The notes below the pieces were generated by a model that was not told the DNA's origin, did no database searches, and saw nothing but the letters and a program-made list of their open reading frames with translations. From NCBI RefSeq assembly GCF_026213295.1, contig NC_079425.1, positions 7,223,911 to 7,287,910 of the forward strand: 64,000 bases of DNA. The letters are read 5' to 3'. The position numbers and the translations under genes are program-made. Every line of letters starts with the position of its first letter. Positions within the stretch are counted from its first letter, which is position 1. This stretch comes from Gadus chalcogrammus. Its lineage: Eukaryota > Chordata > Actinopteri > Gadiformes > Gadidae. Below are positions 11,590 through 24,409 of the stretch, piece by piece.

Positions 11590-12239
11590 CCGGGAGGGCA
11601 GATGTATTTAATGTTCATAACTCTCTGTTTGTCCGTTAAAAGACAGGACTCACCCATAGAGAGGGTACTGGTGAGCCGTACAACTTCCTCAGTTTTTCTC
11701 CCTTGACCAGTCCCTCAGGCTCAGCTAGTTACCTTTTTGTGAACTTTTTGTCACCCTGTGCTGGTGGACTCTGGGACTGAAGAGAGCTTTATGGATAGCT
11801 AAGAGACGTGGACCTAATTTAATTCCCTGTTGTTCAAGTGCTCTTACCTCAACCTCAAGGAGGTCGAGGCAATCCACCAATTGGCAATCCACCAATTGCC
11901 GATCACTGCAGATCACAGAATGGCAGGGAAAGGCAATCTCTTATACCTATTATCTTTGCCTCCTGTTTCGTGCATTTGAGTTATTTTTCTCCTGTTGCTC
12001 ATCCAGCCATTACGCACTGAAAACTCCATCTAGAGCTGGGCTCGAGTCTTTTTTTAAATGATAATCGATTCTAAAATGTACCTCAAGTGCAGTGGGACGA
12101 AGATGCCTGGTCTACGAGGGCTTCCTGTAGCCAGTTCTAAGAAGACAGGCCGGGACAGGGCGAAGTAGAGGCCTCTAACCAGGCTTCTGAAGACGGCTCC
12201 CAGCATGCAGGAAGTGGGTCTAGGGCAGGCTCAGAAGCT

Positions 12240-14960
12240 TCCCCGTCGACAGTTAGGCCGGTGGTCCGAATGGCACTGGCACTCTTAGGGTTGGATGAGG
12301 CTCCAGCTAGTGCATTCTTTAGGCGTGTTCCACCACAAGATACTTTTTCTGTACCTCTCTCCCAGCTATATATTGAGGATCTTCAGAGATGCTGGCCAGA
12401 CCCCAGTTCTCTATCTCATCACACCAGTTACAGCAGGGCTTTGGCTTCGATGCAGAATGCCAGCAAGCATGGACTTGACCGAATGCCAGCCATAGAGCCG
12501 ACCATTGCCTCCCTCATTGTGGCCCCGGAGGAGGTGTTGAGGCCAAATGCTCGCTGTCCCAGGCCACAGTGTCGCATTACTGATCCTACTTATGAAGTGC
12601 AATGACACAGCGGCACGTATGGGCTGTATTGGGAACTCTCTTTCTCATTTGATACTTGCCCTGTCTCAGTCCTGAGCTTGGTAGGCTGATGTCGACACTT
12701 ACGCTGGCTCGCCACCAGATATGGCTTGCCCAGACACTATTATCAGAGCCATGCCGGAGAACCCTCTGCACTCTCCACGGAGTTCAGATGGAAATTTTTG
12801 GCCAAGCAGCACAACAGGCCTTGGATCGTGGCATCCAGGCAAACCAGACACTGCAGCAGTTTGCTAGCCTTCGGGGACCTACACCCCTACCGAGACAGCA
12901 GCCTCCACAAGGTTATGGCATGAATCGTCCTCCGCCGCCAGAACATCCTGATGGTTATCCCAAGACCTTACCATTTCCTGAGTGACCCTATCAACCCCAC
13001 CAGGCTCCCACATGGCAAGAACCCCAGGCACAGAGCGGTCCCAGGGGTAAAATATCCAATTCCGACGCCGGCCCCCAGTTTTAAGGGGGATTCAACTGAC
13101 TACAGTCAGCGGTCCCACAAACCGACAGGCCCTCAGCCAGGAAGTATCCACCCTCCTGGAGAAGAAGGTTTTACTCAGTGTATTTTTTAATTCCAAAAAA
13201 AGAGGGTGGGTTTAAAAGACGCATATTTTTACTTCCCAATAGCACCACATCACGGGCCATACCTGCACTTCACATTCGAAGGGCGAGCCTACCAGCTCAG
13301 GGTCTTCCCATTTGAGTTACCGCTACCGCCCCACGGGTCTTTACAAGGTGCATGCGGGCAGCGCCCGCACCAATGCAAGCCACTGCAATGCTAATCCCTC
13401 TTTATCTGGACGATTGGCTTATTTGCGCTCCAACCCGGGAACGGGCAGAGCAGGACACCACAGCCCTCCTAAGCCATGTGAAAAGGTTGGGTCTTACAGT
13501 AAATTATGGCAAAAGTTGTCTAATACCCAGCCAAGAGGTACTGTTCCTTGGCATAACCCTAGACTCCGTCCAGATGCTTGCCATCCCCTCTCTGTGGCGG
13601 GTAGAGGCCATGCTCCAGATCCTTCTGCATTTTTGGGAGGACAGGAGGGTATGGTACAGCCCTTGGCTCAGGCTGTTGGGAATGGCGTTACAACCCTGGA
13701 GACGCAGAGCATATTTTGCCAAAGGTGTCACACTGGGTTCGATCCCCTTACGCCGCGATGTGGTGGTGATCGATGCTTTACCCTCTGGCTTAGGGGCCGT
13801 GTGGCAGCACAGGGCGTTGAGAGGGCTCTGGAGTGAGCAGCACATGACACAGCACATAAATGAGCTTGCGCTCGGCAAATTCCTGCCATATTTGAGGGGC
13901 AGACATGTTCTGGTAAGATGCGTCACAACAAGTCAGCTATCTACAATGTGAACCATCAAGGGGGCACAATGTCGGCTCAGTCATTACAGGTTACACAGCA
14001 ACTCCTTGTATGGGCTCTACCTTACTTTTCCAGCCTCAGGGCCACCGAACACGTTTGCAGACTTTCTTTCACTCCAAATAACTCCGTCGGGGGAGTGGAG
14101 ACTAGACCCAGAGGGAGTAGAGGCAATATTGAGCAAATATGGCAAAACAGAGGTGGACCTGTTTGCTTCAGAGTCCACAACACATTGCCCTCTCTGGTCT
14201 GGTCCTGTCCGATCGGACAGGACGCCTTGGCACATCCATGGCCATGTCAGCTCCTTTATGCCTTCCCTCCATTTCGACTGATAGGGTTAACTCTACACAG
14301 AGTTCAGAAGGGGAACCACAGACTCCTGCTGGTTGCCCCAAACAGGCCAGGGAGATTAATGAACATTGCATATGCATGAACTCAGATAGCACAGGGGTGG
14401 CACTGTGGCCTAACCCATCTTTTTTTCCAATAGGCTACCTTCGGCCCACTATAATCAGGTCGTAGAGCTGATTATATATGGCCCCTCACACCCACCGGAT
14501 GAGGAAGCTAGTTTAGCAGAACTACTCTGCCCGGTGAGAGCCTTGAGATGTGACACACAGAAAACTGATGGTTTTCGCCAGTCTGATGGCCTGTTTGTCT
14601 GCTACAGGGGGCAGGGGAAGGAAGGGAAGAAGAAGAGGAAGGAGCAAGCGCTGTCTACACAGAGGCTGGTCCAAGTTGGTGATGGAGGTACTTGAGGAGG
14701 CCAGTAAAGAGGACTGCCTTCTAACATCAGAGGCCATTCCACCAGGAGTGTCTCCACTTCCTGGGCAGCACCACGAGGATTGCCTCTGAGTGAGATTTGT
14801 GCAGCACGGGCGGCCCGACATCATCCCCGTCACATGTGACTTTGTTGATAATATATACTCGACCTGCGCATGCGCGATGGATAACATCCAGTGTTAAGCA
14901 CTGCCTCTGGTGGTCATCCAGAATTCATAGAACCGTAGTTACATACATGTACATAACTTT
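12240..14960 (+). mobile_element. DIRS-type tyrosine-recombinase retroelement, degenerate
   Basis: The order is Gag-like, reverse transcriptase, RNase H, tyrosine recombinase. Gag-like sequence lies at about 12261-12985, with the segment ARHQIWLAQTLL. RT begins near 13206 with LKDAYFYFPIAPHH; the catalytic YLDDW box is near 13405 in another frame. RNase H-like sequence spans about 13740-14030 (GAVWQHRALRGLWS, then VNHQGGT). VDLFASESTTHCPLW follows near 14150. A recombinase HSTR box is at 14735-14746, followed by TSWAAPRGLPLSEICAA. Several frameshifts and stops make it inactive. The right end, with CTCTGGTGGTCATCCAGAAT, is near 14915. The left boundary is uncertain. Confidence 0.8.
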
Positions 14961-15382
14961 CGTTCTAACTGGGCTTAATCAACTAAGCGCCGCCTTCGTT
15001 GGAGACTTTGATGGAATGCCCCTCTGATGGTACATGTGGGAGCAGAGTCTATATTCTATATAAACTAAATCTGAATAATTTCTTACAAAATGGATTTAGA
15101 ATAGTAATAATTTTTTAACACTAATTGAGAAAATCTTCGCCGGAGCATTTAAATTCTGGAAGATCAGTTGCCCCGCCAATCTCCCCCGGAACCGTGGGCT
15201 CACTATCTAGCTACGGCCCTGTCTGATAGAACCAGATTCATGAAAATATTTCTTACAGATCTATTTATACTGCAAACTATCCCAACAAAGGTTTGTGTGC
15301 ACCATCTGCGTGATTCAGTGCAGACACAATCATTTCCATGAAGTTGATTTTAGTTTTTATTTAAATAGAGGTCAAATGTAGT

Positions 15383-15446
15383 ATTTGCATTTGATTTGTT
15401 TGGTTATCCCAATACAATTGTTCATGTGTGACTGATAAATATAAAT
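15383..15446 (+). promoter_or_regulatory. Octamer plus TATA-like promoter of GPCR copy 5
   Basis: ATTTGCAT at 15383-15390 and TATAAAT at 15440-15446. A donor-like AAG|GTGAGC follows (exon end 15481) and an ATTTTCAG|G acceptor precedes the coding exon (exon from 15759), suggesting a non-coding first exon as at copy 4. Confidence 0.5.
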
Positions 15447-15783
15447 TGTGGAGAACTGTGTTCCATTAGTCAGAGGACAAGGTGAGCTGAACCAGTAGGC
15501 TGCATTAGACACATAAGACAGTTTGGACATTTAGAATTTGTGTTTCAAGATAACTGAAGGCGATACAGTCATACTCTGTGGTTGTTTTTTCGACCTAATT
15601 CAAGTCATTCCAATTATTATACAATATTAATATAATTATCTTCATCAAAAAGTAGGTTTAGAATCGGAATAAAATAATGTAACGCCTATTAAGACAACTT
15701 TTTGCTGAGCATTTCAATGCTGGAAGATCAGAAAATTCAACCGCAAAACTATTTTCAGGTCACAAACAGGAGCCCTTTGGGTG

Positions 15784-16762
15784 ATGATCATGTTTCCAGA
15801 GTATAACACCTCCTCTGAAAATTCAACGACAACTGTAACCTTTGGAAAGTGTGGAATTCCATCATCAGCGATCACAGCATACTTCCAAGGAATGTCAGTC
15901 ACCTTTCTTCTTCCCTACATGGTCGTTGGGCTTCCAGCCAACCTATGGGTGATGTGGCTTATCACTCACGGAACAAGATATTCAATGGCAGCTGAGCTTT
16001 TCCATCTAAATATGGCAATATGTGAGACCCTTTTCCTCTTGGGGAGTCCCTTAGAGTTATACTGCATGTTTGGCCCTGCTGATAGTGGCCCGGTTGTTCA
16101 AATCCTGGTTACTGAACTTTGGGCGTTAATATGCTTCGGCCGTCCCCTGTTCCAGTGCTCCATCTGTGTGGAGCGATACCTGGCTGTGGTTCACCCTTTG
16201 ACCTTCATCAGGTAACCAATAAAATGTTCTGTTTCCTGTGAAGTTAGATGTAAATACTGAGGTTGTGTTTGATTGAATAACAAACACATGCTATGTTGTG
16301 ATATTTTACAGGTTCAAGCCCCTGAGATTCAGAGTAGTCTGCAGTGCTCTGATGTGGTTTGCCATATCGGTGAACTTGTCGAGCATTTGGAAAACTGATG
16401 ATAGTGGGGTTTTTATTATGACATTCTTTTCATTTATCATGATGCTGTCTGTAATTGTGTTCTGTTGTTTGTCGGTTCTTTGGTCCTTGAAGCAGCCAGG
16501 GCCAGTAGAGACAGAGAGGACAGGGGGTAACAATATGAAGAGAAGAGCCTTCAACATAATTTCATTGAATCTGGGGATTATTTTGGTTACTTATTTGCCG
16601 TCCTTGGTATTCTTGTCTTTGAATTATATTTCATCTTTCGATATCAATTTTTATCTGTTATATGCTTCTATGTATCTGACGCTGTTGGGTGGGTTTGCTC
16701 AACCTTTACTTTATCTGCACAAGGCTGGAAAGCTGCCTAGCATATTGGTTTTACGGCAGTGA
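15784..16762 (+). CDS. Rhodopsin-like GPCR, array copy 5 (intact)
   Basis: Coding exons are 15784-16211 and 16312-16762 (879 nt, 292 aa), joined by the family's phase-2 intron after LTFIR. The start is ATG ATC ATG before FPEYNTSS; either ATG could serve. The extracellular N-terminus has two or more N-glycosylation sequons. TM1 carries LPANLWVMW, TM2 MAICETLFLLG, TM3 CVERYLAVVHP, TM6 LVTYLPSLVF and TM7 FAQPLLYLHKAGKLP. The TM4-TM5 loop (KTDDSGVF) differs from every other copy, while the ICL3 is nearly identical. Last intact member of subfamily A. Ligand unknown. Confidence 0.87.
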
Positions 16763-17134
16763 AAGCAAAGCATAGTGGATGATGAAAATAGGTACAGGAA
16801 CTTGTTATAACAAGATGTTTTCTCATATATGAGGATTTGTATTTTGTATATTGAGCTTATCTTCTCTTGTTCTATTGAGATATTTTTTCATTACATTGAG
16901 TTTGTTTCCTAACATATCGAGTTTTTTTCTTTGCATTATATTTTCTTGTAAATTATACAAATATGAATAATATGTTATGAGCGTTATATTACTTGGCCAT
17001 ATCTGTAGTCATAGCTGATCAATAGTGTTTTCAATAATGTTATCAGAAAAATCACATCCTGTAATTGATGTATTATACAAATGAAAATGCTGGCCAGCCC
17101 ATATGTCTGTTTACAATAGTTGACCATTGACATA

Positions 17135-17273
17135 ATAAAAGACAAAACATCTGGCTGCTGCCAAACCTACCACAGCTATGGATCAGATCACCAATTGGCT
17201 AAACCATTCCTGTCTCCAACTTAATGCAAATAAAACTATGAATGTTTTTCACCAAAAAACAATGTAACATTGT
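17135..17273 (+). mobile_element. LINE reverse-transcriptase fragment
   Basis: In one frame the DNA reads AMDQITNWLNHSCLQLNANK then TMNVF, which fits the conserved W(L)..H.L.LN..KT motif of L2/Rex-like reverse transcriptases. A stop follows immediately. It is a short dead insertion in the 3' flank of GPCR copy 5, abutting a hAT fragment. Confidence 0.55.
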
Positions 17274-17299
17274 GTTGAATATAACAATCTCAGGTAAAA

Positions 17300-17830
17300 A
17301 CATTAGTATTGTGTATGTGTGTATGAAGTGTCCCGATGCACAATGTACCGTTTCACAGTCAAAATCCTCCGCGTGATCGAGGATGTGCTGGAAAACCTCG
17401 ACCAGCTCAGCTCTTTTGTCGTGCACCGTGCCCACCAACCTGGAGTGAAAGTTCCACCTCACCTGTGACACCCGCAGCAGCCGCCTCTCGCAAAATTCAT
17501 CCAGCAGTTTTGTGCGCTTTGGAGAACGTGTGAAAAAGGCAGACAATCCTCCCAGATTTGCAAAAAAAAATGCTGCAGTCCCGGATTTTTGCTGCTCCCT
17601 GGGACAACACCAGATTTAATGTGTGGGCATAACAATGCACAAAGAGCCTTGGGAATTTCTTCTTTTACACACGCCTGTACGCCATTTAGTCCCGATGCCA
17701 TCACAACGGCTCCATCGTAGCACTACGCAACCAGCTTGGTCTTACAATCATAGCTGGCCAACATTTCAAGTACCAATTCTGTTAGATCATGAGCTCGTTT
17801 TTTTTTCTAACCCTTGAAAAAGGCAAACGA
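17300..17830 (-). mobile_element. hAT-type transposase fragment (ZMYM/DUF4371-like)
   Basis: The minus strand reads VMASGLNGVQACVKEEIPKA, then, after at least one frameshift near 17540, FFTRSPKRTKLLDEF, RWNFHSRLVGTV and AELVEVFQHI. This order is typical of domesticated-like hAT transposases of the zinc-finger MYM/SCAND3 class in fish. It is a fragment with stops and shifts. The inserted block seems to extend to about 18250, where array flank resumes. Confidence 0.65.
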
Positions 17831-18978
17831 AGGAGATCAGAAACAGGATCGCTAGGTGCTGTGAGGGCGGTTGCCATAGTAGTTCACTGTCAACTATCTC
17901 ACTAACCGCCAACAATTCAAAATTTGCTGATGACATCACCGAGGGCCAGCGCTGGCATATTGCTGGGCCCCGGGGGCGTTCTATTACTACACATCAACAT
18001 TTGATTGGCTGATTACAAACGTCAGTCAAATTTATTATCCAAAGGGAGGTTGTAGCTTCAGCGAAAGGTTAGCAATACTTTTAGTGCAGCCTTACAAAAT
18101 AAATCGGTTTTCCTTTCCTTACCTTCCAACTAATGTTGTATTACTGAAAAAAATATGGAATTAACATGCGTTCAGACACAAATTAATGTAATTTTGAAAA
18201 AAATAAAATATATAAATTATTTAGATTTTGACAGGGCCAGCAGAGAAGGCCCTGCTGGCCCTGAGTTTTTTTTCTTTGTGTAATATTTGCTTGTTAAAAC
18301 ACAGAGTAAATTTCACAAACATAAATAAGATGTTATTATCTAAAAATGACTTGGAAATATCCGTAGTCACTGCTGATCTATAATGATTTCAATAATGTTA
18401 TCAATAAAATCATATCCTGTTCGTGATGTTTTCCTACAAATAAAAATGCTGACCAGCCCATACGTCCCTCTTTGTTTCCAATAGTTTTACTATAGACACT
18501 CCCAAACCACTCAAATTCAGACTGCAAACCCAGCCGAGCTACGCAAGTTAGAGTGACACAGTTTCACAGCAAGTTAGAGTGGACAGAGCAGTTAATGAGT
18601 TTTTTATGCGGAGAGTCTGAAAATCTACTTACTGGGAAGGACTCAATCTTACACCTTTCACCTTAAACAACATAATTATGACGTGATAAAGAAATATTTC
18701 CCCAACCAATCCTGAGCATCACATTACCACCCATTATAGGCTAAACAGTATGGTTGCATGCAAAACTCATGGAAAAAGTCTCATGGATGAGGCTGATTCA
18801 TCCCATGACATTATTTCCGACTGTATTTCAACCGTATTAGTCTTTGAGCCCTTTCATCATTGCATATCTTTAATTAAATGTCCTTGAATATATAATGGTG
18901 AAACCGCAATTCAGTGCAGTAAAGTTCAATGCCTGAAGTAGATTTTATTTGTTTAATCGAAAAAAACTCAAATGTAGT

Positions 18979-19041
18979 GTTTGCATATGATTTGTCTAGT
19001 TATCACAACACAATTTGTCATGGGACAGATGAATATAAAAT
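18979..19041 (+). promoter_or_regulatory. Octamer-variant plus TATA promoter of GPCR copy 6
   Basis: GTTTGCAT (one change from the octamer) at 18979-18986 and TATAAAAT at 19034-19041. The downstream donor-like site reads GAG|TTGAGC here, so its GT is lost. Confidence 0.45.
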
Positions 19042-19351
19042 GAGGAGGACTGAGTTGAGCTGAACCAAAAGGCTGCATTAGAAACATAGGACAGTTTGGA
19101 CAAAATTAGTGTTTTAGGATAACTAAAAGCGGTAAAGACATTCTGTTTTTGTTTGTTAAATCCTATTTCAAATCATTCTCGTTAGTATATAATCTAAACT
19201 TTTATTTGTTTCTTAAAAAGTAGGTTTCAAATAGTAATACAATTTTTTAACACCTATTTAGGAAATCTTTTGCTGAGCATTTTAAATGCTTGAAGATAAG
19301 CCAAGTCAGCCGTGAAACTCTTTCAGGAACCAAAGAGGAGCATTTTGGGCG

Positions 19352-20342
19352 ATGATCATTATTCCAGAATATAACAATGCCTCCTCTGACAATTCAACGA
19401 CAAATTCAATCTCTGGAAAGTGTGTAATTCCATCACCAGCCCTCCTACTATACATCCAAGGATGGATAGGCACCGTTATGCTTCCTTACCTGTTCCTCTG
19501 CCTTCCAGCCAACCTATGGGTGATGTGGCTTATCACTCACGGAACAAAAGATTAATTTGCAGCTGAGCTTTTCCATTTAAATACGGCGATATGTGAGACC
19601 CTCTTCCTGTTGGGGAGTCCTTTACAGTTTTACTGTTTTTTTGGCCCTTTTAGTGGCCCGGTTTTTCCAATCCTGATCACTAAACTTTGGGTGTTAATAT
19701 TCATCGGCCGTCCCCTGTTCCAGTGCTCCATCTGTGTGGAACGCTACCTGGCTGTCGTTCAGCCTTTGACCTTCATCAGGTAAGCAATACAATTTTCAGT
19801 TAGCAGTGAAGTAAGCCTTAAATGTCGAGGATTTATTTGATTCAATAACATCACATGCTGTGTTGTGTCCTGTGATCTTTTACAGGTTCAAGCCCCTGAG
19901 ATACAGAGTAGTCTTCAGCGGTCTGATGTGGTTCACCATAACGTTTGACTTGTTGAGCATTTGGGCAGCTGAGCTTAGAAATTTCTCCATCGTTGTAATC
20001 ACTTTTTCCCTAACACTAACTGTAATTGTGTTCTGTTGTTTGTCAGTTCTCTGGTCCCTGAAGCAGCCAGGGCCAGTAGAGACAGAGAGGACAGGGGGTA
20101 ACAATATGAAGAGAAGAGCCTTCAACATCATTTCATTGAATCTGGGGATTTTTCTGGTTACTTATTTGCCCACCTTTGTGATTGTGTCTTTGCAAAATAT
20201 TTTGTCTTCAAATATCTTTTCGTATCTGTTTACGCCTTCTTCGTTTCTGACAGTGTTGGGTGGGATTGCCCAACCATTACTTTATCTGCACAAGGCTGGG
20301 AAACTTTATAGGACATGGGTTTTTACAGCAGCGAAACCATAG
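19352..20342 (+). pseudogene. GPCR array copy 6, single premature stop
   Basis: Exons 19352-19779 and 19886-20342 keep every splice site and, apart from one codon, an open frame of 294 aa. The codon after HGTKD in the first intracellular loop is TAA instead of the TCA found in sister copies (19553-19555), truncating the product to 67 aa. No other lesion is visible, so the nonsense change is probably recent and may be polymorphic. It belongs to subfamily B (start MIIIPEYNNASS, VQPLTFIR, tail TWVFTAAKP). Confidence 0.8.
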
Positions 20343-21364
20343 TGGAGAAAAATTAGATAAAGGAAGTCGTTATAACGAGGTGTATTCTAATCATTAGATC
20401 ATTTTTCTCGTTATATTTAGATATTTTCTCATTATATCAAGTTCTTCTTCTGTTCTAATGAGATATCTTGTTGTTATATTTAGATTGCTTTCTGTCATAT
20501 TTAAATATTTTCTCATTAAATTAAGATAATTTCATGTTATATTGTGATCCTTTCCTGATATATTGAAATCCTTCCCTGTTATATTTTAGTATTTTCCTGT
20601 TATATGGACATATTTTCTCGTTATATTGTTATATTTTCCCGTATATTGAGTTTTTTTCTTTGCGATATATATTTGCTTTTTAAAACACTAAGTAAATTTC
20701 ACAAACATAAATAAGATGTTATTATCTAAAAATGACTTGGAAATATCCGTAGTCACTGCTGATCTATAATGATTTCAATAATGTTATCAATAAAATCATA
20801 TCCTGTTCGTGATGTTTTCTACAAATAAAAATGCTGACCAGCCCATACATCTCTCTTTGTTTCCAATAGTTTTACTATAGGCACTCCCAAAACCCCTCCA
20901 ACTTACAAAACACACCCAGCCGAGCGATGCTAGTTAGAGTGACACAGTTTCACAGCAAGTTAGAGTTGACGGAACAGCTTTTGAGATTTTTATGCTGAAA
21001 GTCTGAAAGCCTACTCACTGGGAGGGACTTAATCTTGCACGTTGCAACTTTAAACAACATAATTATGATGTTATAAGATAATATTTTCACATTTTCTGAA
21101 CCAATCCTGAGTGTCCGACAGCACCCTTTATAGGTTAAACAGTTTGGTTGCACGCAAAACTCATGGAAAAAGCCTCATGGATGAGATTGATTCACCCCAT
21201 GACATTATTTTAGACTGTATTTCAACCTTATTATTCTTTGAGCCCTTTCATCATTGCATATCCTTAATTAAATGTCCTTGGGTGAAATCGCAATTCAGTG
21301 CAGAAACGTTCGTTACCTGAAGTGGATTTTATTTGTTTTTATTTAAACAAAGCTCAAATGTAGT

Positions 21365-21427
21365 GTTTGCATATGATTTGTCTAGTTATCACAACACAAT
21401 TTGTCATGTGACAGATAAATATAAAAT
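21365..21427 (+). promoter_or_regulatory. Octamer-variant plus TATA promoter of GPCR copy 7
   Basis: GTTTGCAT at 21365-21372 and TATAAAAT at 21420-21427. The donor-like site of subfamily A is GAG|TTGAGC here, so the 5' leader is probably unspliced. Confidence 0.45.
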
Positions 21428-21759
21428 GAGGAGGACTGTGTTCCATTAGTCCGATGATGAGTTGAGCTGAACCAAAAGGCTGCATTAGAAACATCAGACA
21501 GTTTGGACAAAATTTGTGTTTTAGGATAACTAAAAGCGGTAAAGTCATATTCTGTTTTTGTTTGTTGGACCTATTTCAAATCATTCTCATTAGTATATAA
21601 TCTAAACTTTTATTTTTTTCTTAAAAAGTAGGTTTCAAATAGTAATACAATTTTTTAACACCTATTTAGGAAATCTTTTGCTGAGCATTTTAAATGCTTG
21701 AAGATCAGCCAAGTCAGCCGTGAAACTCTTTCAGGAACCAAAGAGGAGCATTTTGGGCG

Positions 21760-22751
21760 ATGATCATTATTCCAGAATATAACAATGCCTCCTCTGACAA
21801 TTCAACGACAAATTCAATCTCTGGAAAGTGTGGAATTCCATCACCAGCGCTCCTACTATACATCCAAGGATGGACAGGCACCGTTATGCTTCCTTACCCG
21901 TTCCTCTGCCTTCCAGCCAACCTATGGGTGATTTGGCTTATCACTCACGGAACAAAAGAATCATTGGCAGCTGAGCTTTTCCATTTAAATACGGCAATAT
22001 GTGAGACCCTCTTCCTGTTGGGGAGTCCTTTACAGTTATACTGTTTTTTTGGCCCTTTTAGTGGCACGGTTTTTCCAATCCTGGTTAATGAACTTTTGGT
22101 GTTAGTATTCTTCGGCCGTCCCCTGTTCCAGTGTTGCATCTGTGTGGAACGCTACCTGGCTGTCGTTCAGCCTTTGACCTTCATCAGGTAAGCAATAACA
22201 TTTTCAGTTGGCAGTGAAGTAAGCCTTAAATGTTGAGGCTTTATTTGATTCAATAACAATCACATGCTGTGTTGTGTCATATGATCTTTTACAGGTTCAA
22301 GCCCCTGAGATACAGAGTAGTCTTCAGCGGTCTGATGTGGTTCGCCATAACAATCAACTTGTTGAGCATTTGGAAAGCTGTTCAGAGCATTTTTTCCATC
22401 ATTGCAATCATTTTTTTCCTAACACTGTCTGTAATTGTGTTCTGTTGTTTGTCAGTTCTGTGGTCCCTGAAGCAGCCAGGGCCAGTAGAGACAGAGAGGA
22501 CAGGGGATAACAATATGAAGAGAAGAGCCTTCAACATCATTTCATTGAATCTGGGGATTTTTCTGGTTACTTATTTGCCCACCTTTGTGATTGTGTCTTT
22601 GAATAATATTTTGTCTTCAAATATCTTTTGGTATCTGTTTACTCCTTCTTCGTTTCTGACAGTGTTGGGTGGGACTGCCCAACCTTTACTTTATCTGCAC
22701 AAGGCTGGGAAACTTTATACGACATGGGTTTTTACAGCAGCGAAACCATAG
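21760..22751 (+). CDS. Rhodopsin-like GPCR, array copy 7 (intact)
   Basis: Coding exons are 21760-22187 and 22295-22751 (885 nt, 294 aa), both open and joined by the family intron. Subfamily B signatures are present: start MIIIPEYNNASSDNS, CIPS replaced by GIPSPALLLYIQGW before TM1, FFGPFSGTVF in extracellular loop 1, ERYLAVVQPLTFIR at the end of TM3, and the tail LYTTWVFTAAKP. TM2 has AICE and TM7 has TAQPLLYLHKAGK. The TM4-TM5 loop reads KAVQSIFS. It has the same unusual receptor core residues as the other copies. Function unknown. Confidence 0.87.
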
Positions 22752-22953
22752 TGGAGAAAAAATAGATACAGGAACTCGTTATAACGAGGTGTATTCTAAT
22801 CATGAGATCATTTTTCTCGTTATATTTAGATCTTTTCTCATTATATCGAGTTCTTCTTCTGTTCAATTGAGATATTTTTTTGTTATATTTAGATTGTTTT
22901 CTGTCATATTTAAATCTTTTCTCATTCAGTTAAGATATTTTCCTGTTATATTG

Positions 22954-23123
22954 CAACCCAGTCTCACGGAAATACGTGACACTATCACGTCATTTAATCT
23001 ATTCATTCGTGATCTGGCACACGTAATTTCAATTTTTTTCATGCCAAAAGCACAAATTTCGAACATTATGATAGCTTTTGGCCACCCGTTTCTACTTTCA
23101 CCTTTGATTCTAAGGAACCAGCA
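22954..23123 (+). repeat. Dispersed CACGT-containing repeat, first copy
   Basis: CCAGTCTCACGGAAATACGT, CACTATCACGTCATT and TTCGAACATTATGATAGC are phrases of a short repeat that I recall as common in teleosts. A near-identical copy lies at 25998-26167. It separates the 3' flank of copy 7 from a fragment of another receptor. Confidence 0.55.
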
Positions 23124-23387
23124 GAGACAGAGAGGACAGGGGGTAACAATATGAAGAGAAGAGCCTTCAACATCATTTCATTGAATCTGGGGATTTTTCT
23201 GGTTACTTATTTGCCCACCTTTGTGATTGTGTCTTTGCAAAATATTTTGTCTTCAAATATCTTTTCGTATCTGTTTACGCCTTCTTCGTTTCTGACAGTG
23301 TTGGGTGGGATTGCCCAACCATTACTTTATCTGCACAAGGCTGGGAAACTTTATAGGACATGGGTTTTTACAGCAGCGAAACCATAG
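23124..23387 (+). pseudogene. GPCR array copy 8, TM6-TM7 fragment
   Basis: The sequence starts inside ICL3 (AGAGACAGAGAGGACAGGGG) and encodes MKRRAFNIISLNLG, TM6, TM7 and the tail TWVFTAAKP. The encoded sequence matches copy 6 residue for residue, including LQNILSSNIFSYLF. TM1 to TM5 and the intron are missing. It follows the dispersed repeat directly, so the upstream part was replaced by it. Confidence 0.8.
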
Positions 23388-24409
23388 TGGAGAAAAATTA
23401 GATAAAGGAAGTCGTTATAACGAGATGTATTCTAATCATTAGATCATTTTTCTCGTTATATTTAGATATTTTCTCATTATATCAAGTTCTTCTTCTGTTC
23501 TAATGAGATATCTTGTTGTTATATTTAGATAGCTTTCTGTCATATTTAAATATTTTCTCATTAAATTAAGATAATTTCATGTTATATTGTGATCCTTTCC
23601 TGATATATTGAAATCCTTCCCTGTTATATTTTAGTATTTTCCTGTTATATGGACATATTTTCTCGTTATATTGTTATATTTTCCCGTATATTGAGTTTTT
23701 TTCTTTGCGATATATATTTGCTTTTTAAAACACTAAGTAAATTTCACAAACATAAATAAGATGTTATTATCTAAAAATGACTTGGAAATATCCGTAGTCA
23801 CTGCTGATCTATAATGATTTCAATAATGTTATCAATAAATTCATATCCTGTTCGTGATGTTTTCTACAAATAAAAATGCTGACCAGCCCATACATCTCTC
23901 TTTGTTTCCAATAGTTTTACTATAGGCACTCCCAAAACCCCTCCAACTTACAAAACACACCCAGCCGAGCGATGCTAGTTAGAGTGACACAGTTTCACAG
24001 CAAGTTAGAGTTGACGGAACAGCTTTTGAGATTTTTATGCTGAAAGTCTGAAAGCCTACTCACTGGGAGGGACTTAATCTTGCACGTTGCAACTTTAAAC
24101 AACATAATTATGACGTTATAAGATAATATTTTCACATTTTCTGAACCAATCCTGAGTGTCCGACAGCACCCTTTATAGGTTAAACAGTTTGGTTGCACGC
24201 AAAACTCATGGAAAAAGCCTCATGGATGAGATTGATTCACCCCATGACATTATTTTAGACTGTATTTCAACCTTATTATTCTTTGAGCCCTTTCATCATT
24301 GCATATCCTTAAATAAATGTCCTTGGGTGAAATCGCAATTCAGTGCAGAAACGTTCGTTACCCGAAGTGGATTTTATTTGTTTTTATTTAAACAAAGCTC
24401 AAATGTAGT

